A DNA stretch of 64,000 bases from Bryobacterales bacterium (lineage in GTDB: Bacteria > Acidobacteriota > Terriglobia > Bryobacterales > UBA6623). The notes beneath the pieces are model-generated. The model had not been told where the DNA came from, made no database searches, and saw only the letters and a program-made list of their open reading frames with translations. Positions 1 to 8,608 of the stretch are shown here, piece after piece (the first letter of the stretch is position 1; each line of letters begins with the position of its first letter). The position numbers were made by a program, and so were the translations under genes. The DNA lies in NCBI GenBank assembly GCA_022826925.1, contig JAJDTX010000025.1:1-64000 (forward strand), in the 5' to 3' direction.

Positions 1-1
1 C

Positions 2-220
2 CTGATCGAACGCATCCCGCGCACGCGCCGCTACCGCGTGACCGAGCAGGGCCTGCGCACGGCGCTGTGCTTCCAGCGCACCTACGCCCGCGTGCTGCGC
101 CCGTCTCTGTCGGCGGTCTTAGACACCGGCAGTTCCGACCCCACGCCCCTGCAGAAGGCTCTGCAGCGCTTCGATCGCGAGATCGACCGCCTCTGGGAGG
201 GCCAGCCGATCGCCGCGTGA
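2..220 (+). CDS. C-terminal end of a hypothetical protein (cut by left edge)
   Basis: An open frame runs from the left edge (first full codon at base 2) to TGA at 218-220, giving the last 72 residues of a larger protein. The visible part begins LIERIPRTRRYRVTEQG, which reads like the end of a winged-helix domain (recognition helix, then a strand with RYRVT), followed by a helical tail ending in GQPIAA. Similar tails occur on uncharacterised proteins of Acidobacteria as far as I recall, but I cannot name the family. A GTG at 38 is an internal codon of this frame and not the true start. No partner gene is visible to the left. Confidence 0.55.
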   Translation: MIERIPRTRRYRVTEQGLRTALCFQRTYARVLRPSLSAVLDTGSSDPTPLQKALQRFDREIDRLWEGQPIAA

Positions 221-263
221 ACTTGACTCATCCGTAAACGCTACGCTTAGACAAGGAATCTAG

Positions 264-374
264 ATGATCGCAGTCATCTTCACCAAGCGTGAAGGCCGAA
301 AACGGATCATTTCAGCGCGGCCGGCGTCGCGGACTGAGAGACGCGTCTACAATGCGAGCAGGAGGGAGATTGAA
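264..374 (+). pseudogene. BrnT-type toxin, C-terminal remnant
   Basis: The 37 codons from ATG 264 encode VIFTKREGRKRIISARPAS followed by RTERRVYNAS. This is the conserved last beta-strand and helix of BrnT RNase toxins (pattern RIISAR.A...ER..Y). The N-terminal half of BrnT, which carries the WDE/N..KH motif, is absent: an in-frame TAG lies directly before the ATG. The fragment reads straight into the next gene without a stop. I infer a 5'-truncated, dead toxin gene of a brnT-brnA pair. Confidence 0.55.
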
Positions 375-602
375 ATGGGCGTGCAAACACCCGAACCGCC
401 GTGGGACGAGTCCAAGCAGATCCCCGACGAAGAGATCGATTTCAGCGATATCCCAGAGACTGAAGAGTGGGAATGGAAGTACGCACGGCGGATGAGTGAC
501 CCCGAGGCGTTCTCAAAGGAACTGCGCGATGCCTATGATGCCGAATGGCGGGAGCGCCAGCGCGAGAAGCTAGGACAGGCAGCTGAGGCCAAGAAACCCT
601 GA
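375..602 (+). CDS. small acidic BrnA-like protein
   Basis: An ATG at 375 follows a good ribosome binding site (AGGAGGGAG at 360-368), so I place the start here and not at the in-frame ATG 264. The 75-residue product is acidic at the N-terminus, with DEEIDFSDIPE. The segment IDxSDIPE is a hallmark of BrnA antitoxins, which bind and neutralise BrnT. The usual C-terminal ribbon-helix-helix DNA-binding segment of BrnA is not visible; a charged helical tail rich in R, E and K replaces it. Position directly after a BrnT tail supports the assignment. It may be an antitoxin that survived loss of its toxin. Confidence 0.5.
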   Translation: MGVQTPEPPWDESKQIPDEEIDFSDIPETEEWEWKYARRMSDPEAFSKELRDAYDAEWRERQREKLGQAAEAKKP

Positions 603-801
603 CTGCTCAGTTCGCGCCGACCCCCTGGCGGCTCAGCTCGATTGCCGTTGAACAGTGGCAGGTCGCGTGTCATCGCCATCGACCGTGGCGGTATCTTGCT
701 GCGGGATTTCCCCGCTCACCTCGTTCTGGGGCAGTTGCGGCCTCGGCGTCGGACCAAGCGGATGCAGGTGGCTCCAAACATGGGCGAGGATCGAGCAGTC
801 G

Positions 802-1278
802 TCAATCAAACACGATCTCGGCGACGTACAGGCTGGGAAGGACCTGATTCCAGCCATCGGGGATATCGTCGAACGGCAGCCGGAACGCCTGCTCCCCGCC
901 CGGTTCAAGACCCTGCGAAGACCGCACGATCGTCGAGAGCACGCGGTGGAGTTCGATGCCGTAGACGTCGAAGAAGACGCAGTTCAAGCGGATGCTGCGC
1001 ACTGGCCTGTCGCCGATATTCCGGATCGTCCCGGTGATCTCGACCAGCGTCTGGCCAAGTGCGTTGTCTGTCGCCCCCATCTCTACGTCGCTGAGGTCGA
1101 GGCTGGTGAGATACACGCGCGCCTCGTCTGTGAGCACAACCTGCTCGACGGGCAGATCCGAGCGCCCCTTCCACTCCAAGTAGCCGAAGACCGCTATCCC
1201 CAACAACAGCCCCAGCGCGATCAGCAGCATCATTGCCTTAGACCGCGGCTGTCTGTCTTGTTTGCCTGCTTCTAGCAC
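802..1278 (-). CDS. membrane-anchored hypothetical protein
   Basis: The 158-residue product has a short basic N-terminus, one transmembrane helix at about residues 16-34 (MMLLIALGLLLGIAVFGYL) and an extracytoplasmic domain of about 120 residues. The domain has an alternating strand pattern with ITGTIRNIGDRPV and a later LEPGGEQAF, typical of FxLYD/DUF2393-like immunoglobulin-type folds in membrane-anchored proteins. The start is a GTG at 1278; ATG codons at 1233-1228 are alternatives that would keep only the helix. It stands alone between convergent or unrelated neighbours. The function is unknown. Confidence 0.6.
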   Translation of the reverse strand: MLEAGKQDRQPRSKAMMLLIALGLLLGIAVFGYLEWKGRSDLPVEQVVLTDEARVYLTSLDLSDVEMGATDNALGQTLVEITGTIRNIGDRPVRSIRLNCVFFDVYGIELHRVLSTIVRSSQGLEPGGEQAFRLPFDDIPDGWNQVLPSLYVAEIVFD

Positions 1279-1353
1279 CTATTCAATTGTCGCCTTCAAT
1301 CAGATCGCCACCCGGTCTCGCCAAAGCGAGCCCATCTTCGCAACAACCGCAGT

Positions 1354-3327
1354 TCATCGCGCGATCCATTCTAGGATGCCCGAGGAGGGCGCAGCCTCTG
1401 CTGAGACCGACAGGTCGTTGGCCCTCCCGCTTGCCCCGAAGGCAGCTTCGAACCACGCTGTCGGAAACGCGGGATGCGCGCCGTGCAGCATCACCCGGGC
1501 ATGCTCCGATGTCAGCGCTGCCGCCGCCCGGAAATCGCCCGCGCGGCGCAGTCCCGGGATGAACAAGCTCTCCGCGTAGGCCGCGTCGTTCGTCGCGTCG
1601 AAGTTGTCCAAGTCCGCCACGACCGATCCGATTCCGCTATCCAGCGAAGCCGCCAGGAGCGCCCAGAGGCCGGCGCGCCCGGACGCGACCAGACTGATCG
1701 ATTCGGAACCGGTGTGACTGCGCAGCAAGGCGGCAGCGGTCAGGATGTCCTGCACACGGTTGGCATCGTCGCTGCGGTTGAACACGTGATAGTACCGTTC
1801 GGCATTTCGGCCTACCGCCGCGATATCTCGCTCTGTCGCTGCCGATCCCGTCTGGAACGCATCGATAAGCAGCATCGGTGCGTCACCTCGTGCCAATGCC
1901 TTGCCAACCTCGGACTGCACCGCCGCCTCGGCGCCACCGGCATGGACGAACAGAACCGGCCTGCCCTTGCGTGAGTCGGCATTCAGGAACCGCGCCGGAA
2001 TATGGTCGCCAGCGCCGCTCCGGCCGATGGCGAGATCGGCACCGGAGATCGCCTTCGCCTCTACAGATCCAGGCGCAGGCACCTCAGAGAGCAGTGCCAA
2101 GGAGAGGCGCTCCTTGAACGCCGACCGCGCATTCGCTAAGGACGCCGTGTCGCCAATCGCAAGGTCGAGGGTGTCAGCCTCGGCAGCCGCGATCCGCTGG
2201 CGCACCAGCTCCTCGTGGCTGACCGCTCCTTCGGGCAACGCCCGGCCCCAGAGATAGAGCAGCTCACTGAGCTGGTCGGGACGCGATGAGCGCTCGGCAA
2301 AATGCGCGCTCTCCGCGTCCCCCAGGACATGCTTGCCGAAGAACTCGTAGACCGCTTCTCGGCTGTCTTGGTGATAGTTGTGCGGCGAGTCGAACTGCCG
2401 CCATTCGACATTGGACTTCGCATCGAGGAGCGTGTAGATGCGCTGCACGGCCGGAAACTCGCGCTTGGGCACGTTCACCGTCCAATCGCCGGTGGCCGAC
2501 ACGAGCAATTGCGGCTTGGGCGCGAATGCGGCGGCGATCTCGACATTGTTGGTGTCGATTCGCAGCAGCGGCGCGTTCTCGCAGCGCGAGCCGCCCTGCA
2601 TTTGGAACGAAACCATGTTCACCGGTGCGGAATAGCCGATGCGGTCATCGACGGCCGCCAGCAGGAATGCCTGCGTGGCGCCGCCGGAAGCCCCGGTCAC
2701 GCCGATGCGGCCGGAATCCACTTCGGGCAGCGACGCCAAGTAGTCCACCACGCGGATGCTGTTCCACAACTGCAGGCCGAGCGAGCCGAACAGCCACAGC
2801 TCCTCGCGCGGGCCGGCGAACCCGTGCGGCGTTTGCATCGTGTCATTCCACCCGACCATGTCGTACGCGAACACTACGTAGCCTTGCCGGGCCAGGCTGA
2901 TCGCGCGTCCCGGCACTGAGTTGAGCTCCGAGTTCTCGAAGCGGCCGTAGCGCCAGTGCCCGTGAGGCGAAACCACCGCAGGGAACGGGCCGCTCTGGCC
3001 GACTGGTCGGTAGAGGTTTCCGCCGAGGTAGTAGCCGGGGTAGGTCTGCAGCAAAACGCTCGCCACCGAATAGTCTTCGTGCTCGATGACCGCCCCCACG
3101 AGCGGGTCCAGAGGGGTCTTGTCGGGCATCGGCAGCAGCCCCGCGGAAAAGAGCACCTGCTTGCGCAACAAGGCCGAGCGCTGCTTCCATTCCTCCGCCG
3201 TGTAGTCCGGCAGCGAGTACACCATGTCCGTGTGCCGGATCGCGGTGTTGCGCACATCGCTGTCGGGAATCTCGGCAAGTGCAGCGCTGGCAACCAGCAG
3301 GACGGAGGCGAGGATCGTAGCTCTCAT
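1354..3327 (-). CDS. secreted acetyl-xylan-esterase-like alpha/beta hydrolase, two-domain
   Basis: The product is 657 residues. I place the start at ATG 3327 because MRATILASVLLVASAALA is a clear signal peptide; an upstream in-frame extension lacks one. The first domain (about 80-330) has an HGHWRYG oxyanion-type segment, the nucleophile elbow GVTGASGGA (Ser about 214) and an acid/His end SATGDWT and DSPHNYH, as in acetyl-xylan-esterase-like hydrolases. The second half (about 430-640) repeats an alpha/beta-hydrolase pattern (PVLFVHAGG, later LVASGRAGLWALLAA and VMLHGAH) but has Gly where the nucleophile Ser would be expected. It probably deacylates a carbohydrate or similar ester in the periplasm. 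It is not in an obvious operon. Confidence 0.75.
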   Translation of the reverse strand: MRATILASVLLVASAALAEIPDSDVRNTAIRHTDMVYSLPDYTAEEWKQRSALLRKQVLFSAGLLPMPDKTPLDPLVGAVIEHEDYSVASVLLQTYPGYYLGGNLYRPVGQSGPFPAVVSPHGHWRYGRFENSELNSVPGRAISLARQGYVVFAYDMVGWNDTMQTPHGFAGPREELWLFGSLGLQLWNSIRVVDYLASLPEVDSGRIGVTGASGGATQAFLLAAVDDRIGYSAPVNMVSFQMQGGSRCENAPLLRIDTNNVEIAAAFAPKPQLLVSATGDWTVNVPKREFPAVQRIYTLLDAKSNVEWRQFDSPHNYHQDSREAVYEFFGKHVLGDAESAHFAERSSRPDQLSELLYLWGRALPEGAVSHEELVRQRIAAAEADTLDLAIGDTASLANARSAFKERLSLALLSEVPAPGSVEAKAISGADLAIGRSGAGDHIPARFLNADSRKGRPVLFVHAGGAEAAVQSEVGKALARGDAPMLLIDAFQTGSAATERDIAAVGRNAERYYHVFNRSDDANRVQDILTAAALLRSHTGSESISLVASGRAGLWALLAASLDSGIGSVVADLDNFDATNDAAYAESLFIPGLRRAGDFRAAAALTSEHARVMLHGAHPAFPTAWFEAAFGASGRANDLSVSAEAAPSSGILEWIAR

Positions 3328-3462
3328 GGTCGTCACAGAGGAAAGGCTAGCAGCCAGACGCGCTCGTGCGCGACACGGGCTACCCACAATCCACCCCTCA
3401 GCTCATGCAATGGACCGTGGCCGACGCCGGCTGGCGCCGACAACGGCGCACTCGCCACGGCA

Positions 3463-3888
3463 CTACCGAATCCAGTGTTTCTCGTGACATCTCTCGCAAG
3501 CGTCGATGAGTAAGTTGCCGGCCTCTCCGACGGCCTCCACGTCGCGTGCCCGGGCCGCCTTCAGGGCGGCCTCGCCTGCCTCGGCCAAGGCGCGCGAGGT
3601 CGCCGCCCAGACGTCGGAGTCCTCGGCCCGCCCGTCGCGCATGAGCAGGGTGCCAGACTCGGCCAAGAGCACGGCGCTGTTGCGCACCGCGTCCCAACCG
3701 GAGTCGTCTTGGGGCACGTTGCGCGGCGCGTCGAACAGTTTGTTGGACGCCGGAATTACCATCGCCTGCATCAATTCAGTGATCGTGGCCTCCGGCGGCG
3801 GCTCCGTCACTTGAGGCGACCCCACACCCGCCAGCCAAAGCGCGACGACGACACCGAAACACCCCCCGACCAATGCTCGCTGCTTCAA
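3463..3888 (-). CDS. small periplasmic cytochrome c (c'-like)
   Basis: I set the start at TTG 3888, preceded by AAGGAG seven bases upstream on the minus strand. Longer in-frame extensions lack a ribosome site. The 141-residue product begins with a signal peptide (about 1-26), continues as a helical bundle, and carries a single haem-binding CERCH motif five residues before its end. A lone haem site near the C-terminus of a ~120-residue helical protein is the layout of cytochrome c'. No Met or other axial ligand can be assigned by eye. It is divergent from malic enzyme and probably a single-gene unit. Confidence 0.7.
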   Translation of the reverse strand: MKQRALVGGCFGVVVALWLAGVGSPQVTEPPPEATITELMQAMVIPASNKLFDAPRNVPQDDSGWDAVRNSAVLLAESGTLLMRDGRAEDSDVWAATSRALAEAGEAALKAARARDVEAVGEAGNLLIDACERCHEKHWIR

Positions 3889-3912
3889 GGCCGAACTCCT
3901 TCTCGCGCAAGA

Positions 3913-3918
3913 ATTGTA
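3913..3918 (-). promoter_or_regulatory. -10 box for the cytochrome gene
   Basis: On the minus strand TACAAT lies 24 bases before the TTG start, leaving room for the AAGGAG ribosome site. I do not find a good -35 hexamer at 16-18 bases. Confidence 0.35.
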
Positions 3919-4044
3919 CCGCCCAAGTGCGTAACTTGCGACAATCGACCTAGGAGTGCCCCTAGGGGCGAGGGCTGGGTCGCGAGGGCGGTGCGGCCGC
4001 TCGCCTGCCGTGCCGCACTCCGATCGAATCAGGGATCGCCCCGC

Positions 4045-6324
4045 ATGAAAATCCACCAGAGGTCAGCTCTCCATTACCACAGCCACCCGAGACCGGGGAA
4101 GATCTCAATCGCTCCGACCAAGCCCTCAGACACACAGATCGATCTCAGCCTGGCCTACTCGCCGGGCGTCGCCGATGCCTGTCTGGAGATCGTGCGCGAC
4201 CCGCGGCTGGCGGGACGCTACACCTCGCGGGCGAACTTGGTCGCGGTCGTCTCGAACGGTTCGGCCGTGCTCGGCCTCGGCAATATCGGGCCGCTCGCGG
4301 GCAAGCCCGTGATGGAAGGCAAGGCGGTCCTGTTCAAGCGGTTCGCCGATATCGACGTTTTCGATCTCGAGCTCAATACAGCGGACCCCGACGAGATCGT
4401 CAGGGTGGTTGAACTGCTGGAGCCCACCTTCGGAGGCATCAACCTGGAAGACATCAAGGCCCCCGAGTGCTTCTATGTCGAAGAGGAACTGCGCAAGCGG
4501 GTCAGCATCCCGGTCTTTCACGACGACCAGCACGGCACGGCCATCATCAGCGGCGCCGCGCTACTCAACGCCGCCGAAATCGCCGGCAAGGATCTCCACT
4601 CCCTGCGGGTGGTTATCAACGGTGCTGGAGCAAGCGGCGTCGCATGCGCCGACCTCTACCTGAAGCTGGGCGTAGACCCCTCCAATCTGTTGCTGCTGGA
4701 CTCGCGCGGCGTAATCCATGCCGATCGCGTCGACGGCATGAATCGCTTCAAGGAGCGCTTCGCGGCCGAGACCGAACTGCGCACGCTCGAGGAAGCGATC
4801 AAGGGAGCCGACGCATTCGTCGGGCTGTCCAAGCCGAACGTGCTGACGCCGGAGATGCTGCTCTCGATGGCCGACAGCCCCATCGTGTTCGCGCTGGCGA
4901 ACCCCGACCCGGAAATCGAGTACGGCCTGGCGACGGCGACGCGCAAGGACGCCATCATCGCCACCGGCCGCTCGGACCACCCGAACCAAGTCAACAACGT
5001 GCTCTGCTTCCCGTCCCTGTTCCGCGGCGCCCTGGATGTCGAGGCGACGAGCATCAATGCCGAGATGGAACTGGCGGCCGTGCGGGCGCTGGCGGACCTA
5101 GCCAAGGACCCGGTGCCGGACTCGGTGCGCCGGATCTACACCAGCGAGCAACTCGGGTTCGGCCCGCAATACATCATTCCCAAGCCGTTCGACCCGCGCG
5201 TGACCCCTGAGGTGGCCAGCAAGGTCGCCGAGGTGGCCATTAGCAGCGGCGCCGCTGGCAAGAAGATCGAGTTGGAGGACTACCGCCAGGCACTGACGGT
5301 GCGGCTCGATAGCAGCCAAGAAGTGTTCCAGATGATCTTGGACCGCGCAAAGGAGGACCCGCGTCGGCTCGTAATGCCGGAGGGCGACCACGAGAAGATC
5401 CTGCGGGCGGCATACGTGCTGCACCAAGAGCGCATCGCCAGGCCTGTGCTGCTGGGCGAACCGGAGCAGATTCGCCGCAAGGCAGAGGAGCTGATGCTGC
5501 CGACAGATGGCTGGGAGATCATCGAACCGCGGCACTCTCCCCATTTGGAACAGTACGCCCGGGATCTCTTCAGGCTCAGGCAGCGCAAGGGATGCACCTA
5601 CGAGGACGCCCACGAAATGCTGCGCGACCGCATCGCGTTCGCCTGCATGATGGTGCGCTCCGGCGACGCCGATGGTGTGGTAGCCGGCATCACGCGCCAC
5701 TACCCCGAGACTCTGCGCACTGTGCTGCGCATTATCGACCGGCGGAGCGGCGTCCGCAAGGTGTCCGGCCTTTACATGATGATCCGCCAGCGCAAGATCT
5801 ACCTGCTGGCCGATACCACCGTCAATATCGATCCCAGCCCTGAAGACCTCGCCGAGATCGCGATGCTGGCGGCGCGGCGGGCACGGCGTCTGGGCATCGA
5901 GCCCCACGTGGCGCTCCTGTCGTTTTCCAACTTCGGTTCTGCGAGGAATCCCGACTCGGAGCGGGTCACGCAGGCGGCCGCGATCTGCTCGAAGCTGGAT
6001 CCCGGCCTGACCGTGGATGGCGAAATGCAGGCCGATACCGCGCTCGATCCTGACATTTCTGAAGAGTTCTTCCCGTTCTCCAGGCTCCAGAGCGAGGCAA
6101 ACGTGCTGATATTCCCGAACCTGGCCGCGGCAAACATCGCCTACAAGCTGCTACGGCAGTTTGCGGGCGCGCGCTCGGTCGGGCCGATCCTGATGGGCAT
6201 GGCCAAGCCTGTGGCCGTGCTACAGAAGGGATTCAACGTCGAGGAAGTGATCACCATGTCGGCGGTCGCGGTTCACGACGCACAGGAGGGTCTCGTGGCC
6301 CACTCAGCCGTCGCGGCGGATTGA
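4045..6324 (+). CDS. maeB: NADP-dependent malic enzyme with phosphotransacetylase-like C-terminus
   Basis: The product is 759 residues, the usual length of MaeB-type multidomain malic enzymes. I start it at ATG 4045; the open frame extends upstream but the family begins near the [16 protein letters not shown] segment. The N-terminal malic enzyme part shows [11 protein letters not shown], the catalytic region [11 protein letters not shown] and the nucleotide-binding turn [10 protein letters not shown]. From about residue 430 a phosphotransacetylase-like domain follows ([16 protein letters not shown]), which in this family is regulatory, responding to acetyl-CoA. The enzyme decarboxylates malate to pyruvate with NADP reduction in the cytoplasm. 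The gene stands alone and is convergent with the HAD gene. Confidence 0.95.
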   Translation: MKIHQRSALHYHSHPRPGKISIAPTKPSDTQIDLSLAYSPGVADACLEIVRDPRLAGRYTSRANLVAVVSNGSAVLGLGNIGPLAGKPVMEGKAVLFKRFADIDVFDLELNTADPDEIVRVVELLEPTFGGINLEDIKAPECFYVEEELRKRVSIPVFHDDQHGTAIISGAALLNAAEIAGKDLHSLRVVINGAGASGVACADLYLKLGVDPSNLLLLDSRGVIHADRVDGMNRFKERFAAETELRTLEEAIKGADAFVGLSKPNVLTPEMLLSMADSPIVFALANPDPEIEYGLATATRKDAIIATGRSDHPNQVNNVLCFPSLFRGALDVEATSINAEMELAAVRALADLAKDPVPDSVRRIYTSEQLGFGPQYIIPKPFDPRVTPEVASKVAEVAISSGAAGKKIELEDYRQALTVRLDSSQEVFQMILDRAKEDPRRLVMPEGDHEKILRAAYVLHQERIARPVLLGEPEQIRRKAEELMLPTDGWEIIEPRHSPHLEQYARDLFRLRQRKGCTYEDAHEMLRDRIAFACMMVRSGDADGVVAGITRHYPETLRTVLRIIDRRSGVRKVSGLYMMIRQRKIYLLADTTVNIDPSPEDLAEIAMLAARRARRLGIEPHVALLSFSNFGSARNPDSERVTQAAAICSKLDPGLTVDGEMQADTALDPDISEEFFPFSRLQSEANVLIFPNLAAANIAYKLLRQFAGARSVGPILMGMAKPVAVLQKGFNVEEVITMSAVAVHDAQEGLVAHSAVAAD

Positions 6325-6435
6325 TTGTCTAGCGCGCCTGCGACGACTGGAGCCGCGGTCGAATTCGCGCCTGCGGGCCGGTTGGTTCACGCACGGGACG
6401 AAGCTCGACGCTGGAATCCCTGCAGTGCGCCCGGC

Positions 6436-7101
6436 CTATTGACCCACCAGCTCGCAGATGTTCGGACTCCACTCCTCAAGAGCCGACGGGAGATCCGCTG
6501 GCTCTGCCAGCACGTGTACCCTCATGCCCGCCGCGCGGGCCGCCTGGACGCCAGCCGACGAGTCTTCAAACACCAAGCAGTCCCCAGGATCAGAAATGCC
6601 GCAAGCGGCCTGCAGCTTCTCGAACGCCAGCAAGTAGGGCAGAGGATCGGGCTTGAGCCGCTCCACGTGCTCTCCGCAGATGACGAAGCGCATACAATCC
6701 GCGATGCACTGCCGTTCTAGGATCGGCACCACGTCGGCAATCGCGCTCGACGAGACTACCCCGAGCGGCACACGCTCGCAGTTGTCGCGAATCCAAGTCG
6801 CCACGCTCGGATGAGGCGCGAGCTCTTGCAACGAGCGCCGCCTGTACACGGAGTGCTTGCGCTCGCGTCCGGCTCGGATCGCCTCAGGCGTCCGCGGCCT
6901 CCCGGCCAAGTCTAGGAAGAATTCGCAAGCGCGCGTGTCGCTGATGCCGACAAGGTTGCGCTTGTAGTCCTCCCAGCCCACCGTAACGCCCCAGGGCTTG
7001 ACCGCTTCCAGCCACGATTCGTGATGCAGGTACTCGCTGTCGAACAGGGTGCCGTCAAAGTCGAACAACACCGCTCGGGCAAGTGCGTCGGGGGCCTTCA
7101 A
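6436..7101 (-). CDS. HAD-superfamily phosphatase, beta-phosphoglucomutase-like
   Basis: All HAD motifs are visible in the 221 residues: motif I DFDGTLFDSE near residue 14, the cap domain, motif II VVSSSA, motif III lysine in LKPDPLPY, and motif IV VFEDSSAGVQAA. The acidic residue two after the nucleophile and the cap type match subfamily IA (beta-phosphoglucomutase, phosphoglycolate or sugar-phosphate phosphatases). The substrate cannot be told from sequence. The start is TTG at 7101 on the minus strand, leaving only 63 bases to the divergent tctC start. Confidence 0.85.
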   Translation of the reverse strand: MKAPDALARAVLFDFDGTLFDSEYLHHESWLEAVKPWGVTVGWEDYKRNLVGISDTRACEFFLDLAGRPRTPEAIRAGRERKHSVYRRRSLQELAPHPSVATWIRDNCERVPLGVVSSSAIADVVPILERQCIADCMRFVICGEHVERLKPDPLPYLLAFEKLQAACGISDPGDCLVFEDSSAGVQAARAAGMRVHVLAEPADLPSALEEWSPNICELVGQ

Positions 7102-7127
7102 CTTCCAGTCTAGCGCCCACCCCTGCG

Positions 7128-7156
7128 TTGGTAGCGGCGCCTCCCTTGGATATAAT
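7128..7156 (+). promoter_or_regulatory. sigma-70-type promoter of the tct operon
   Basis: TTGGTA at 7128-7133 and a perfect TATAAT at 7151-7156 are separated by 17 bases. The predicted transcription start (about 7163) is one or two bases before the TTG start codon at 7165, so the transcript would be leaderless or nearly so. Confidence 0.65.
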
Positions 7157-7164
7157 CGTCCGTC

Positions 7165-8130
7165 TTGGCGACGCCTCCTCCGCTCCGCTGGATCCTCGCT
7201 GGCTGCATTCTCGCGGTCGGCTGCTCAGGCGACAAAGAGTCGTATCCGTCCAAGGAGATCAAGCTCATCGTTCAAGCCTCGCCCGGCGGCGCTTCCGACA
7301 TGGTCTCTCGGGTGATGGCGTCACTGGCGGAAGGCCACCTGAACGTCCCCATCGTTTGCGAGTACAAGCCCGGCGCCAGCGGTGCCTTGGCTTTCTCGTT
7401 CGTGGCCCGCCGACCGTCGGACGGTTACACGATCGGACATGCTCCCGTCGAGATCGCCATCGTCCGCTCGCTGGGCTACGCCGACATCGGACCGTCCGAT
7501 GTATCGCTGATCTGCCTGGTGTCCAAGACCGCCCCGGCACTCGTAGTCCATCCCGACTCTCCGTGGCAGAGCTTCGAGGACTTCATTGCCGCTGCCAAGG
7601 CTGAAACAGGCAACATCGTCATGGCGAACTCGGGAATTGGCTCAATCTGGCACTTCAATATCCTGCTGCTCGAGCAAGGCACTGGCGCACGCTTCACACA
7701 CCTTCCCTACGGGGGCTCTGCCCCGGCTCTTGTGTCCGTGATCGGCCGGCACTCCGATGCGGCCGTCGCCGCCGTCGGCGAGGTGATTTCGCACGTCCGA
7801 GCCGGGAGCCTGCGCGCCCTGGCCGTTTTCGACGCTGGACGCGCCGGCGTCATGGCCGAGGTGCCCACGACCCATGAACTCGGCTACCCGATCGGCGCGC
7901 CCGCATGGAGCGGATTCTACGGCCCGGCCGGGATGCCTGCGGAGCGCGTCGCCATGCTAGCCGACGCCTTCAAGACCGCCTTCGAAACCACAGAGTGGGC
8001 CGAGTTCTGCAGGGAGCTCGGAATGGAGGCCCACTATTTGGGCAAGGAAGACTTCGCGGCATTCGCATTGGAACAGCAGCGTTTCTTCGAAAGCCGGATC
8101 CCCCAGCTCGTCCGCTTGGAGAATCCGTAA
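7165..8130 (+). CDS. tctC: tripartite tricarboxylate transporter substrate-binding lipoprotein
   Basis: The 321-residue product starts at TTG 7165 and has a lipoprotein signal ending LAVGC (Cys 20), so it should be lipid-anchored outside the cytoplasmic membrane. The family signature is clear: IKLIVQASPGGASDMVSR at the N-terminus, the PGASGALAF segment and the later THLPYGGSAPAL loop of Bug/TctC proteins. It captures a tri- or dicarboxylate such as citrate and delivers it to TctA/TctB. It is the first gene of a tctC-tctB-tctA operon, and tctB begins immediately after its stop. No TctDE two-component regulator is nearby. Confidence 0.92.
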   Translation: MATPPPLRWILAGCILAVGCSGDKESYPSKEIKLIVQASPGGASDMVSRVMASLAEGHLNVPIVCEYKPGASGALAFSFVARRPSDGYTIGHAPVEIAIVRSLGYADIGPSDVSLICLVSKTAPALVVHPDSPWQSFEDFIAAAKAETGNIVMANSGIGSIWHFNILLLEQGTGARFTHLPYGGSAPALVSVIGRHSDAAVAAVGEVISHVRAGSLRALAVFDAGRAGVMAEVPTTHELGYPIGAPAWSGFYGPAGMPAERVAMLADAFKTAFETTEWAEFCRELGMEAHYLGKEDFAAFALEQQRFFESRIPQLVRLENP

Positions 8131-8553
8131 GTGCGGCACGCCGACACAATCTGCGGCGCACTGCTCGCGGCTCTTGGCTGTGCCTTGATCGTCAGCGGGG
8201 CGGCGTTTCCGGCCGCAGCCGGCGGGCTGCCCGGCGCAGGGTTTTTCCCACAGTCCATCGGCACTCTGATGGCATTGCTTGCATCCGCGCTCCTGCTGCG
8301 GGGACTGCGCCGCCGCTCCGAGGGGTCGTTCTCTATCGCAAACATGCGCGAGGTTGCCGTGACCGCGGCCTTGCTGCTGGCGTACTTGCTGCTGTGGGGC
8401 AGCGGCTGGTTTGTCGTTCGGACGGCAGTGTTCTTGGCGATCATGTTGAGCCTGCTAGGCCAGCGATGGATCCCGGCCTTGGGCTACGCTTCCGCCCTGG
8501 CGGTACTCGTGTATCTGGCTTTTGACGTAGGCCTGAACGTCACCTTGGAGTGA
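8131..8553 (+). CDS. tctB: tripartite tricarboxylate transporter small membrane subunit
   Basis: A GTG at 8131 follows the tctC stop with no gap. The 140-residue protein has about four transmembrane helices, an early FPAAAGGLPGAGFFPQ segment and a C-terminal helix ending DVGLNVTLE, which is the TctB pattern. TctB is the small integral membrane subunit that pairs with TctA. Its position between tctC and tctA confirms the assignment. Confidence 0.9.
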   Translation: MRHADTICGALLAALGCALIVSGAAFPAAAGGLPGAGFFPQSIGTLMALLASALLLRGLRRRSEGSFSIANMREVAVTAALLLAYLLLWGSGWFVVRTAVFLAIMLSLLGQRWIPALGYASALAVLVYLAFDVGLNVTLE

Positions 8554-8608
8554 GCGCTATGGAGCCGGCACGCCTGAAATTCGCGGACCGCTGGAGGATT
8601 CCGGGCTG

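Noticed and set aside
5098-5907. A 269-codon open frame antisense to maeB
   Set aside because: It is a mirror of the maeB codon pattern with no motif and no ribosome site.
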